A stretch of DNA of 64,000 nt, taken from Clostridium pascui (GTDB taxonomy: Bacteria > Bacillota > Clostridia > Clostridiales > Clostridiaceae). Numbering within the stretch: the first letter of the stretch is position 1; each line of letters opens with the position of its first letter. The notes beneath the pieces are model-generated. The model did not search any database and was not told the origin of the DNA. It worked only from the letters and a program-made list of their open reading frames with translations. Both the position numbers and the translations under genes were made by a program. Below, piece after piece: positions 25,551 through 33,677 of the stretch. Location: positions 1 through 64,000 of the forward strand of contig NZ_JAFBDB010000001.1 in the NCBI RefSeq assembly GCF_016908015.1, given 5' to 3'.

Positions 25551-26198
25551 TTATGCTCTTTTAACTAATTTAGCTCCCATGTCAAAGGCCTTTTTACAAT
25601 CTATTGGGAATAATTCTTTTCGGCTTTTAGCTTTTTCTTCCGCATTAAACATTGTTGAAACGTATTTGGAATAATCATGGAATTGAAGTGTGTCAGCAGC
25701 TATTAATGACTCAGAAGAACCAAAAAAGCGCTGAAATAAACCTTCATACTTTTTAAATTTTTCTTCATATCCTACTTCCTTTGCTAAATGCTTGGGCACA
25801 TTCATAGTATAAATAAAGGCTGTAGGAATCTTTTTGGGCATTAAAATAGTTCTTTCCTTATCGTATACTAGGTATTGAAAAAATAATCTTTCAAGGAAGG
25901 ATCTCATTTCTCCGGTTACTTCACCAAAGTATATAGGAGAGCCTAAAATAAGAGCATCTGCCTTTTCTATTTTTTCGAAAACTGATGCTAAATCATCTTT
26001 TACAGCACATTTTCCATAACTTTTTCCATTGATTTGTTTGCAAGCAAAGCAGCTTATACATCCTTTAAATTTTAAATCATATAAATGAATAATTTCTGCT
26101 TCTGCTCCCTGGGATTTAGCTCCTTCTAAAGATTTGTTTATAAGAATATCTGTATTCCAATTTTTTCTGGGGCTCCCGTTAATTCCAAGTATCTTCAT
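25551..26198 (-). CDS. flavodoxin-family NAD(P)H-dependent FMN reductase
   Basis: A 215-aa protein with AGGAGAAAAGTGAT before ATG. MKILGINGSPRKNWNTDIL is the FMN phosphate-binding loop. The CISCFACKQINGKSYGKC cysteines (about residues 48-65) mark the iron-sulfur or disulfide-type flavodoxin group (NADPH-dependent FMN reductase/WrbA-like), and ALILGSPIYFGEVTG is the flavin-ring loop. A multimeric flavin reductase for metals, quinones or nitro compounds is likely; no partner is adjacent. The 26199-26550 gap shows only AT-rich sequence. Confidence 0.85.
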   Translation of the reverse strand: MKILGINGSPRKNWNTDILINKSLEGAKSQGAEAEIIHLYDLKFKGCISCFACKQINGKSYGKCAVKDDLASVFEKIEKADALILGSPIYFGEVTGEMRSFLERLFFQYLVYDKERTILMPKKIPTAFIYTMNVPKHLAKEVGYEEKFKKYEGLFQRFFGSSESLIAADTLQFHDYSKYVSTMFNAEEKAKSRKELFPIDCKKAFDMGAKLVKRA

Positions 26199-26550
26199 AT
26201 CACTTTTCTCCTTTCATCCATTAAGATAATGATTATATTAAAATTTTATAACTATTTAATTAGGTGTTAGATTCTATATTTAGATAGTATACCACTGTTT
26301 GGTTTTAAATTTAATACTTTGTGGTAATGGATATATTGAATGATGCAGTGTCAAAATATTAAAAATGCTTTAGTTTCATTGAGGAATTTACTGTATAAAA
26401 TTACATGGGTATGATATAATTGTAATTAGTAAATTAAAATGGTAAATTATCATGTCATATTATATCTAAATATAAATAAACTCGTATATTAAAGCTTTAA
26501 TTATAAAAAGTAATAAATATTTCAATTAGTATTTGAACATGAGGGGTAAA

Positions 26551-27638
26551 ATGATTAAAGGTTTGATTATAAATGCAGCTATATTATTTTCTTTTTTTGC
26601 AATCGCAAATCAGCTTTTAAAAAAATAGAAGTAAAACAAGAATTATGTCATAAACGACATGAATTATCTTATAAGCTTAGAGTCACTTATGGAATAGTTG
26701 GAGCTGTTTTGATTATTTTTAGTGTTTTAGTAACTCCAACATTTATTATAGATTTTAGGCAAGTCGCCATTATAGTATCAGCTTACTATGGCGGGTGGAT
26801 GCCAGCTATTATTACTGGTATTATAATTAGTGGTTTCCGTTTGGTATACATGGGTATTAATCACATGGCAGTAGTTGGATCAGTCGCGGGACAAGTCATC
26901 GCCATAGGATGTGCCTTGATATCATTACTATGTATAGAGCAGCGAAAAAAGTGGGTTCTTATGACTGGATATTGCATAATTATATCATCAATAGTCTTCA
27001 GTATATTAATTACAGATTTAGCTCAACTTAAACAAATTATAATAATCTACTCAATTGGATTAGTTATTTTAAGTTGCTTAGCTTATTATCATACTAATTA
27101 CCTAATTATATCTAATAGACTTATGAGAAGGCTAAAAGCTGAGTCATCAAAAGATTTTCTTACAGGGCTTGATAATGTTAGAAGTTTCAACGATATTTAT
27201 AATGATTTAATGCAAACTGCAGTAAAAAGAAATGAGCAACTTTCCGTATTAACTATAGATATAGACCATTTCAAAATGATTAACGATACTTATGGACACC
27301 AAACGTGTGATGAAGTTTTGAAGGAGTTAGCTAATCTATTAATTAAAACTTGCAGGCAATTTGATATTATATCGAGAAAAGGTGGAGAAGAGTTTTCTGT
27401 ATTACTTGTTGATTGTCCGCCTGAAAAAGCTAATAATATAGGTGAACGTATTAGACAAGCAGTAGAAGAGCATAAGTTTATCTTACAAGAACGGAAGCTT
27501 ATAAATATTACAGTTTCAATCGGAATTGCCACATTCCCAGATATGACACAAGATAAGCAGCAATTATTGGAACTTTCAGATAAGGCGCTGTATAAGGCGA
27601 AAAATACTGGAAGAAATAAAGTATGCATCATTGAATAG
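26551..27638 (+). pseudogene. diguanylate cyclase with 5TM sensor, single-base frameshift near the 5' end
   Basis: An ATG at 26551 after GAGGGG starts MIKGLIINAAILFSFF and stops after QLLKK at 26626-26628. Adding one A to the A7 run at 26619-26625 joins it in frame to IEVKQELCHKRHELSYKLR and the rest, which continues to 27638. The product would be about 362 aa: a 5TM-5TMR_LYT-like membrane sensor (about residues 1-180), then a GGDEF domain with DFLTGLDNVRSF, active-site RKGGEEF, and an intact I-site RQFD five residues ahead. It would make cyclic di-GMP. As sequenced, translation could only restart at an internal TTG (26709), losing the first helix. Confidence 0.8.
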
Positions 27639-27923
27639 ATTTGTTTTTTTAATTTAGATTAAAATATATTCTTATTTAATGACTCAACTACAAAAACTGA
27701 ATAATTTACTAGAGCACCGCATTATTCATATTTAAATTTTGGGGTGTTTTTACGTCGTATTTCCATTATAGTGCAAGTTACAGATTATTTTGTTGTAACT
27801 ATAGGTTATGTAAATTATTATTTTAAGAGCAAATATGTATTAATGTGACCGCGTACCATATAATAGCATTTAAGGACGAAATATATGCACCATACGTATA
27901 ATAAGTGAAAGGAGTGAAATAAC

Positions 27924-28478
27924 ATGAAAAAATGTCTATTTATCTTTGTTTCTATGGTTATAAGTTCTTTCCTTTTGATAGGATGCAGAAATTTGAATAA
28001 TAGTATTTTAAGTACAGTAAAAGACAGTACACCTGCAGAGGCCACTGTAAAAGAAACTGTTTTAAATAAATCCACTGATGCAACTGATTGGAAACCAATA
28101 ACCTATAAAACTATTAATAATTTTAATGGTGTCACTATGAGTGTACAGAAAGAAACAGTATCTGCTGACGGATTAACGGTAATGTTTCAAAATCTGTCTG
28201 GTAAGATGTGTATGTATGGTGATAAATTTGTGTTAGAAAAGAGAATTAATGGACTGTGGTATCAAGTTCCTGTTGCTATAGATGGCAATTACGGCTTTGA
28301 CGATATTGGCTATCAGTTGACGCCGGGACAAGATAAAGAATGGAAAGTACATTGGAAATGGTTATATGGAAGCTTAAATACAGGGAAATACAGAATAGTA
28401 AAAGATGTATCTGATTTTAGAAAGACTGGTGATTATGACACATACTTTTTGACTGCAGAATTTGTAATTAATAATTAA
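27924..28478 (+). CDS. lipoprotein with bacterial Ig-like domain
   Basis: A 184-aa protein with AAAGGAGTGAAATAAC before ATG. The N-terminal lipobox is SFLLIGCRN, cleaved at Cys21. After a short polar linker a single beta-sandwich domain follows: FNGVTMSVQKETVSADGLTV, CMYGDKFVLEKRINGLWYQV, QLTPGQDKEWKVHWKWLYG and GKYRIVKDVSDF. This matches the Big_14-like Ig domains of small Clostridium and Bacillus lipoproteins. Function unknown; membrane-anchored on the outer face. Downstream, 28479-28721 shows only a TAGTCTA/TAGACTA palindrome. Confidence 0.8.
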   Translation: MKKCLFIFVSMVISSFLLIGCRNLNNSILSTVKDSTPAEATVKETVLNKSTDATDWKPITYKTINNFNGVTMSVQKETVSADGLTVMFQNLSGKMCMYGDKFVLEKRINGLWYQVPVAIDGNYGFDDIGYQLTPGQDKEWKVHWKWLYGSLNTGKYRIVKDVSDFRKTGDYDTYFLTAEFVINN

Positions 28479-28721
28479 ACAGTTAGTCTATTAGACTAGT
28501 TTATAACATTATCTTTCTAAAAAGCTTGGATAATGCGGTGTCTAAAAATTTTTATTTTTCCCATATAACTATTAAAGCATATAGAATAAACGATATAATT
28601 TTATACTAATTAAGGTATAGTTATAATATATTATTGGAAGAAAATAAAGATTATGAGCAAAGTAGGTTATAGGTAAATTATAATCTTATTACTTAACATT
28701 TTACTAAAGAGGTGCATGACA

Positions 28722-29594
28722 ATGACTTTACAACAGTTAAGATATGCAATTGAAGTTGCTGAAAAAGGTTCCATAAGCGAAGCTGCTAAGAGTCTGTTTA
28801 TAACTCAACCAAGTCTCTCTAATGCTATTAAAGAATTAGAAACAGAAATAAAAACTACTATTTTTACAAGAACTAATAAAGGTGTTCTTATATCAAAAGA
28901 AGGTGGGGAGTTTTTGGGGTATGCTAGGCAGGTACTGCAGCAGACTGATTTATTGGAATCCAAATATCTTAATGAAAGGACAGTAAAACAGAAATTCTCC
29001 GTATCTACTCAGCACTATACTTTTGCGGCCAATGCTTTTGTGGAACTGGTCAGAGAATTTGGTGCAGAGGAGTATGAGTTCACTATAAATGAAACGAAGA
29101 CATGGGAAATAATAGAGGATGTAAAGAATCTGCACAGTGAAATTGGAATTATCTATCTGAGTAACTATAATGAAGCTGTGCTCCGTAAGATATTCGAGGA
29201 AAATAATTTGATTTTTACAGAGTTATTTGTTGCAGAACCACATGTGTTTCTTTATAATAGGCACCCTCTAGCCGGTAAAAAGAGTATAGAAATAGAGGAA
29301 CTTGATGAGTATCCATGTTTGTCCTTCAGCCAAGGGCAGTATAATTCTTTTTATTTTACTGAAGAGATACTTAGTACCCGTATTGTGAAAAAGAGCATCA
29401 AGGTAAGTGATAGGGCTGCAATTGTAAATTTCATGATTGGTCTAAATGGCTATACAATCTCAACAGGTGTATTTCCAAAGTATCTGCATGGGGATGATAT
29501 CATTTCAGTTCCCTTAGAAGTAGAAGAAAAAATACAGGTAGGCACTATTGTACACAAGGATATGATTCTCAGCAGCTTAGGAGAAATTATTTGA
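28722..29594 (+). CDS. LysR-family transcriptional regulator
   Basis: The frame has an ATG at 28716 too close to AAGAGG (28707-28712); ATG at 28722 fits better. The 290-aa product starts MTLQQLRYAIEVAEKGSISE and continues AAKSLFITQPSLSNAIKELE, a classic LysR winged HTH. The ligand-binding half runs from about residue 90 (FSVSTQHYTFAAN) with EIGIIYLSNYNEAV and HPLAGKKSIEIEEL. It is probably the regulator of the LysE exporter gene 187 bp downstream on the same strand. A CTCG/CGAG hairpin at about 29651-29679 separates the two. Confidence 0.9.
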   Translation: MTLQQLRYAIEVAEKGSISEAAKSLFITQPSLSNAIKELETEIKTTIFTRTNKGVLISKEGGEFLGYARQVLQQTDLLESKYLNERTVKQKFSVSTQHYTFAANAFVELVREFGAEEYEFTINETKTWEIIEDVKNLHSEIGIIYLSNYNEAVLRKIFEENNLIFTELFVAEPHVFLYNRHPLAGKKSIEIEELDEYPCLSFSQGQYNSFYFTEEILSTRIVKKSIKVSDRAAIVNFMIGLNGYTISTGVFPKYLHGDDIISVPLEVEEKIQVGTIVHKDMILSSLGEII

Positions 29595-29781
29595 ATGCAT
29601 TAAAAAAAATAGCCTCAGATTTGCTATAAACTAGGGTTTTAGAAAATGGCTCGCTATAGTTTAAAGCTATGACGAGCTATATTTTATTGGATTTATAATA
29701 TAGCAAAAGAATATGATATGATTTTTAGGAAGTAATCTTCATCAATAGTGAAAGCTATGATTTATAAGGAGGATAAAGAAA

Positions 29782-30369
29782 ATGAATACACAGGCAATCA
29801 TATCATTTTTGGTGTATGCAGCTATTAATGCTTTTACACCAGGACCAGGTAACATATTAGCTCTTAATACAATGAGTAACTATGGCTGGAAAAAAGGAAA
29901 GGATATATTAATTGGAATATTTGCTGGATACTATTGTGTCCAAGCGTTATGTGCAGTTTTTACTTTTGGATTAAGTCAGCTTCTAAATCCACTTATGTTT
30001 GTTTTAAAATATGTTGGAGCAATTTATATTATATGGTTAGCAATTCATATTTTTCGAAGTAAACCAGAGGAAGGAGATAATGGAGGGGAGATTTCATCTT
30101 TTGTGGGATTTACTCTACAATTTGTTAATGTAAAAATATATTTATTCGGCATTACGGCCTTAACTGGATATGTTTTGCCTTACTATTCGTCCTTTTGGAT
30201 GCTAATATTTTTTTGCATGTTAATTGCAACTATTGGAAGCGTTGCAACCACGTTATGGGCTGCATTTGGAGTAGTATTTCAAAGAGTTTACATAAAATAT
30301 TTCAAGGTAATTAATATTATTTTAGCACTTATTCTTTTAGAGTGTGCTTATGGGCTAGTATTTAAATAG
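29782..30369 (+). CDS. LysE/RhtB-family amino acid exporter
   Basis: A 195-aa protein with AAGGAGGATAAAGAAA before ATG. FTPGPGNILALNTMSNYGWK near residue 16 is the LysE-family signature, followed by GIFAGYYCVQALCAVF and the central KYVGAIYIIWLAIHIFRSKP. Six membrane helices. It would export amino acids or similar metabolites. The LysR gene just upstream is a plausible regulator. Confidence 0.85.
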   Translation: MNTQAIISFLVYAAINAFTPGPGNILALNTMSNYGWKKGKDILIGIFAGYYCVQALCAVFTFGLSQLLNPLMFVLKYVGAIYIIWLAIHIFRSKPEEGDNGGEISSFVGFTLQFVNVKIYLFGITALTGYVLPYYSSFWMLIFFCMLIATIGSVATTLWAAFGVVFQRVYIKYFKVINIILALILLECAYGLVFK

Positions 30370-30617
30370 ACAGGATTATAAATTGGATAAGTTTAAAACA
30401 ATTTTTTATTTTTGAAATAATAAAACTAAAATACTAAATAGCTTTTGGAGAGTAATATCTATAAATATTAATGATGATTATACCTCTATAGCTGTAAATC
30501 TAGGTCTATAACTGCAGATGTCAAGTATATTAAAATAAGCTTCATTGGTATAAACGTATAGAATAGGTTATGTATAGAGAGGGTCGAGGAACAGTCTACA
30601 CCGTTCCCCATATTATC

Positions 30618-30797
30618 TTATGGGTCATCGCTATTAAAAGTGTTCCAGATAAAGTCCCTAACTGCGATCATTCCATCCCTGTATCCTTTATTATATATTT
30701 TTGTTTCATAATAATCGTTATTAAGGGGCTTATCTGCTTCAGTTTCAATAAACTGTAATATTTGAAGGAATTTTTCAAACAGTCTTTTTAAAGTCAT
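30618..30797 (-). CDS. hypothetical protein, 59 aa
   Basis: The frame has an ATG at 30812, but GGGGGAGATATAT points to the ATG at 30797. The product starts MTLKRLFEKFLQILQFIETE and ends with RDGMIAVRDFIWNTFNSDDP, an all-helical small protein. I recognise no family. The 450-bp gap upstream (30798-31248) holds a short open stretch on the plus strand (MDDIIRDLAGLRGTYKIIDK, 30936-31001) without a start signal, and a terminator. Confidence 0.5.
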   Translation of the reverse strand: MTLKRLFEKFLQILQFIETEADKPLNNDYYETKIYNKGYRDGMIAVRDFIWNTFNSDDP

Positions 30798-31163
30798 ATA
30801 TATCTCCCCCAATAATTACAATATGCAAGAGTTATCCAAGCGGTACGAGCTATATTGTTATATTAGTTTTATTTGATTATTTAACTAATACACTAGAGGC
30901 AGCACTATAGGATCTACTCTTCTCCATTGTATGGATGATATAATAAGGGATTTAGCTGGTCTTCGAGGCACTTATAAGATAATTGATAAAATAGATTTTT
31001 AGTTTTTTATATTTTTCTATTAATAAGCATATTTTTTCATATCTTTGATGAACTACTTAATATCATCACTTCTGATATATGATTGAATCGCAATATTTTT
31101 AAAGATTGGACTAAACATGGCTTTGTGATTATTACAACCTTGTAAATTATCTAGAACGTGAGC

Positions 31164-31207
31164 AAAAAAAGCTATTTCGATTTTTGGAAATTGAAATAGC
31201 TTTTTTT
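31164..31207. terminator. bidirectional terminator
   Basis: AAAAAAAGCTATTTC pairs with GAAATAGCTTTTTTT. It ends the PPOX gene on the minus strand. Confidence 0.85.
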
Positions 31208-31248
31208 AAAACGGATACCACAGCTTACCGATGGTATCGACTTATATA

Positions 31249-31644
31249 TTATATCGAGAATGTTTCTGGTTCAGCAGTAAAAGAAGATATAGTAGCTGTT
31301 CCTTCAGTGAAATATAAAACTGTGAAAATTCCATCATCAACGCTGTACATAGACCTTAAAACTGGAGCAGCATCAAGTGCAGCTTCCTTTACTTCACGTC
31401 TGTCATCAGTTGCAACTTCTCCAGTAATACGAATCCATTGTCCTTTTTTATTCGTACTAGAGATTTCAACCTTTGGATTTTGTAGCATTTGTTTAAAACA
31501 TTTTTTTGTATTGTTAGTGACAATGTATAACTTTCCCTCATATTCAAAGACAGCACCAAATGGTCTAACTCTTGGCTGATCTCCTTCATTAGTAGCTAAG
31601 TAAAAAGTACCACTTTCCTGTAAAAATTCTAATGCTTTTTTCAT
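31249..31644 (-). CDS. pyridoxamine 5'-phosphate oxidase-family (flavin-binding) protein
   Basis: The ATG at 31644 is chosen over 31662 because GAGGAG lies between them. The 131-aa product reads MKKALEFLQESGTFYLATNE, GDQPRVRPFGAVFEYEGKLY, NPKVEISSTNKKGQWIRITG, the split-barrel FMN-binding pattern of general stress/PPOX-like proteins. A divergent HxlR regulator begins 128 bp away and probably controls it. Substrate unknown; many relatives bind flavin or F420 and act in stress defence. Confidence 0.85.
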   Translation of the reverse strand: MKKALEFLQESGTFYLATNEGDQPRVRPFGAVFEYEGKLYIVTNNTKKCFKQMLQNPKVEISSTNKKGQWIRITGEVATDDRREVKEAALDAAPVLRSMYSVDDGIFTVLYFTEGTATISSFTAEPETFSI

Positions 31645-31772
31645 AATTATTGCTCCTCTCATATAGATATGTTAAAATCGACTACATAACAATATTATCA
31701 TGTACAACTAAAATAACAAGTACGATTTTTATACAAGGTAAGTATCTAAAAGATACTGTAGAGGGAGATATT

Positions 31773-32108
31773 ATGGAGAATAATAATAGTCTTTTTGGAA
31801 AGTGCCCATATTTTACAGCACAAAAGGTTTTTTCCGGAAAGTGGTCAATTTTACTTATGTATCATTTGAATGACGGAGCATTACGTTATGGAGAGTTGCA
31901 AAGAAGGATGGATGGTATTACACAGGCTACATTAACAAAGCAATTAAGGATGCTAGAAGATTTTGGATTGGTTAGTCGATATGTGTATTCGGAAATTCCT
32001 CCCAAGGTTGAGTATTCACTAACTGATTTAGGAAGGGCGTTCAATCCGGTATTGGAACAGTTTAGAATTTGGGGAGATAAGTATATTGCATCAACTAAAA
32101 ATGAATAG
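31773..32108 (+). CDS. HxlR-family transcriptional regulator
   Basis: The ATG at 31773 follows GAGGGAGA. The 111-aa product carries the HxlR winged helix: CPYFTAQKVFSGKWSILLMY, LRYGELQRRMDGITQATLTK, QLRMLEDFGLVSRYVYSEIP and VEYSLTDLGRAFNPVLEQF. Cys12 at the front is the position used for redox or electrophile sensing in the family. It is divergent from the PPOX gene, the usual HxlR arrangement, so it likely represses that gene and itself. Confidence 0.9.
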   Translation: MENNNSLFGKCPYFTAQKVFSGKWSILLMYHLNDGALRYGELQRRMDGITQATLTKQLRMLEDFGLVSRYVYSEIPPKVEYSLTDLGRAFNPVLEQFRIWGDKYIASTKNE

Positions 32109-32224
32109 TTGACAACAAAATTATATACAAAAGATGAGTAATAATGCTGGATTGTGTTAGTTCTCATCTTTCGTAAATTTTTCAGTAATCAAATTATGTT
32201 ATACGTGAATAACTGCAGCAAATG

Positions 32225-32253
32225 TTGACATATTTTTGTTTACATTGTTATAC
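32225..32253 (+). promoter_or_regulatory. sigma-A promoter of the radical SAM unit
   Basis: TTGACA (32225-32230), 17-bp spacer, TTATAC (32248-32253). It predicts a leader of about 185 nt before the radical SAM gene, which includes the small ORF at 32347. The rest of the 32109-32444 gap shows nothing more. Confidence 0.65.
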
Positions 32254-32346
32254 ATACGTGATAAAATCTAAGATTGTGTTAAAGAATAATGTTGAAAATT
32301 GAACTCTTTATCTACATACAAAACAATACAATTGATATATAATTAA

Positions 32347-32427
32347 ATGGGTTTATGTATGTCTTTTGAAGAAGAATATGTGAAAAAGCACAGAGGAAGA
32401 TTTAGATTGAGTCTTCAGGAAGATTAA
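32347..32427 (+). CDS. 26-codon ORF in the leader of the radical SAM gene (possible precursor peptide)
   Basis: It reads MGLCMSFEEEYVKKHRGRFR then LSLQED and stops 17 bp before the radical SAM start. It has no good ribosome binding site, and an internal ATG at 32359 has none either. Charged, soluble, and with one cysteine only. It may be chance, a leader peptide, or a substrate of the enzyme. Confidence 0.25.
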   Translation: MGLCMSFEEEYVKKHRGRFRLSLQED

Positions 32428-32444
32428 TTAGAGGAGGACATGTT

Positions 32445-33569
32445 ATGAAAATTTCAAAGAAAGATGCGTTGATGTGGTTTGAATTCTTTGCAATGTTGCC
32501 AGAGGATGAGGAACCAATGACAAAACAACAAGAAATCATTTACGCTACCTTTGCACAAATTGAGGCAGCGATTGATCATAGAAATGATACGTTAATGTCG
32601 GAAATTAAAAGTTTGAAAACTTTGGGGAACAGGACTCTTTTTGTGGGAAATGAAAGCAAATTTCCTAAGGGATGCTGTTCTTGTCTGATGGGAACTGGGT
32701 TAAGTGCAATTAGGAAAACGAATAAATGTAACATAGAGTGTAAGTTTTGTTATAACTATGGAGAATTAGATAATATTGCTCCAGTTGGAGAAGGTATGTG
32801 GGAAATTGGAGGTACAAAATTTTATGACAAGGATATTGATTTACTTCTTTCCATCTATCAGAAACCTACAGGCATTTCCTACGTTTATTTAGAGCCATTC
32901 ATGGAAATTGAAAAATACTATCCGATAATAAAGAAATTTAGGGATGCGGGAATTCATCAACATCTATATACAAATGGGATTTTAGCTACAGAAGAGACAT
33001 TGAAAGCATTAGCTGAAGCCGGTCTTGATGAGATACGTTTCAACCTGGGTGCTTCTAATTGCTCAGATAAAGTTATTGAAAATATTGGAATAGCAAAAAA
33101 ATACATTAAAAATGTAGGTATTGAAACTCCAATGACTCCTGAGTTTTTTGAAGCCTTTTTCAAGAAAAAGCAAGCGATTTTAGACACAAAACTTGATTTT
33201 ATCAATTGTGCAGAATTACATTTAAATGAGAATAACATAGATAATTATTACGGTGAAAATATGTATATTTCTAGACATGGCTATATATCCCCAATTTGGA
33301 GTAGAGAATTGACTCTTAAATTCATGAAAGCAGCTGATGAAGAAAAGTGGGATTTAGCAGTTCATGATTGCTCAAACCATACAAAATTTGCTAGAGATTT
33401 AAATCTTAGCAGCAAAGAGGGTAAGTGGTTCGGAGCTAGTAATTATGCCTGTGAGTTTACCAAAACTCCATACGAAGTGTTTTTACCAATACTACGTGAT
33501 GACAATTTCAAGTTTTTAAGTGAAGAAGAATTACCTGAGGGCTATAAACCAGGAGAAATGATTTTTTAA
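32445..33569 (+). CDS. radical SAM protein
   Basis: A 374-aa protein with AGAGGAGGACATGTT before ATG. An N-terminal 65-residue helical region is followed by a cysteine pair (GCCSCLMG) and then KTNKCNIECKFCYNYGEL, whose C95, C99 and C102 form the CxxxCxxC iron-sulfur site. YLEPFMEIEKYYPIIKKF and HLYTNGILATEE are later barrel strands. C-terminally there is no SPASM set of cysteines; the region with HLNENNIDNYYGE and HDCSNHTKFARDLNL carries histidines. The reaction is unknown. Its relatives are annotated only as radical SAM. Confidence 0.85.
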   Translation: MKISKKDALMWFEFFAMLPEDEEPMTKQQEIIYATFAQIEAAIDHRNDTLMSEIKSLKTLGNRTLFVGNESKFPKGCCSCLMGTGLSAIRKTNKCNIECKFCYNYGELDNIAPVGEGMWEIGGTKFYDKDIDLLLSIYQKPTGISYVYLEPFMEIEKYYPIIKKFRDAGIHQHLYTNGILATEETLKALAEAGLDEIRFNLGASNCSDKVIENIGIAKKYIKNVGIETPMTPEFFEAFFKKKQAILDTKLDFINCAELHLNENNIDNYYGENMYISRHGYISPIWSRELTLKFMKAADEEKWDLAVHDCSNHTKFARDLNLSSKEGKWFGASNYACEFTKTPYEVFLPILRDDNFKFLSEEELPEGYKPGEMIF

Positions 33570-33636
33570 AGAGTACCAAATCTTAGGGGCCAGACCCCTG
33601 GGTTAAAATGGAAAATAAAAAGTAGTGCATGAATAA

Positions 33637-33675
33637 AAGCAGCTCTCTAAACCTATAGGGAGCTGTTTGTTTTTG
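33637..33675 (+). terminator. terminator of the radical SAM gene
   Basis: GCAGCTCTC pairs with GGGAGCTG(T) around TAAACCTATA and is followed by TTTGTTTTT. It overlaps the region just past the helD stop on the minus strand. A GGGGCCAGACCCC palindrome lies at 33589-33601. Confidence 0.7.
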
Positions 33676-33677
33676 GA

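Noticed and set aside
30570-30758. 62-aa plus-strand frame
   Set aside because: Overlaps the small minus-strand gene that has a good ribosome binding site; no support of its own.
31184-31579. 131-aa frame opposite the PPOX gene
   Set aside because: Antisense shadow of a well-supported flavin protein and begins in a terminator.
33585-33605. GGGGCCAGACCCC palindrome as terminator
   Set aside because: No T-run follows; the better hairpin is at 33637-33675. It may be another dispersed repeat; a related GGGGCCAGAC occurs at the end of ktrA.
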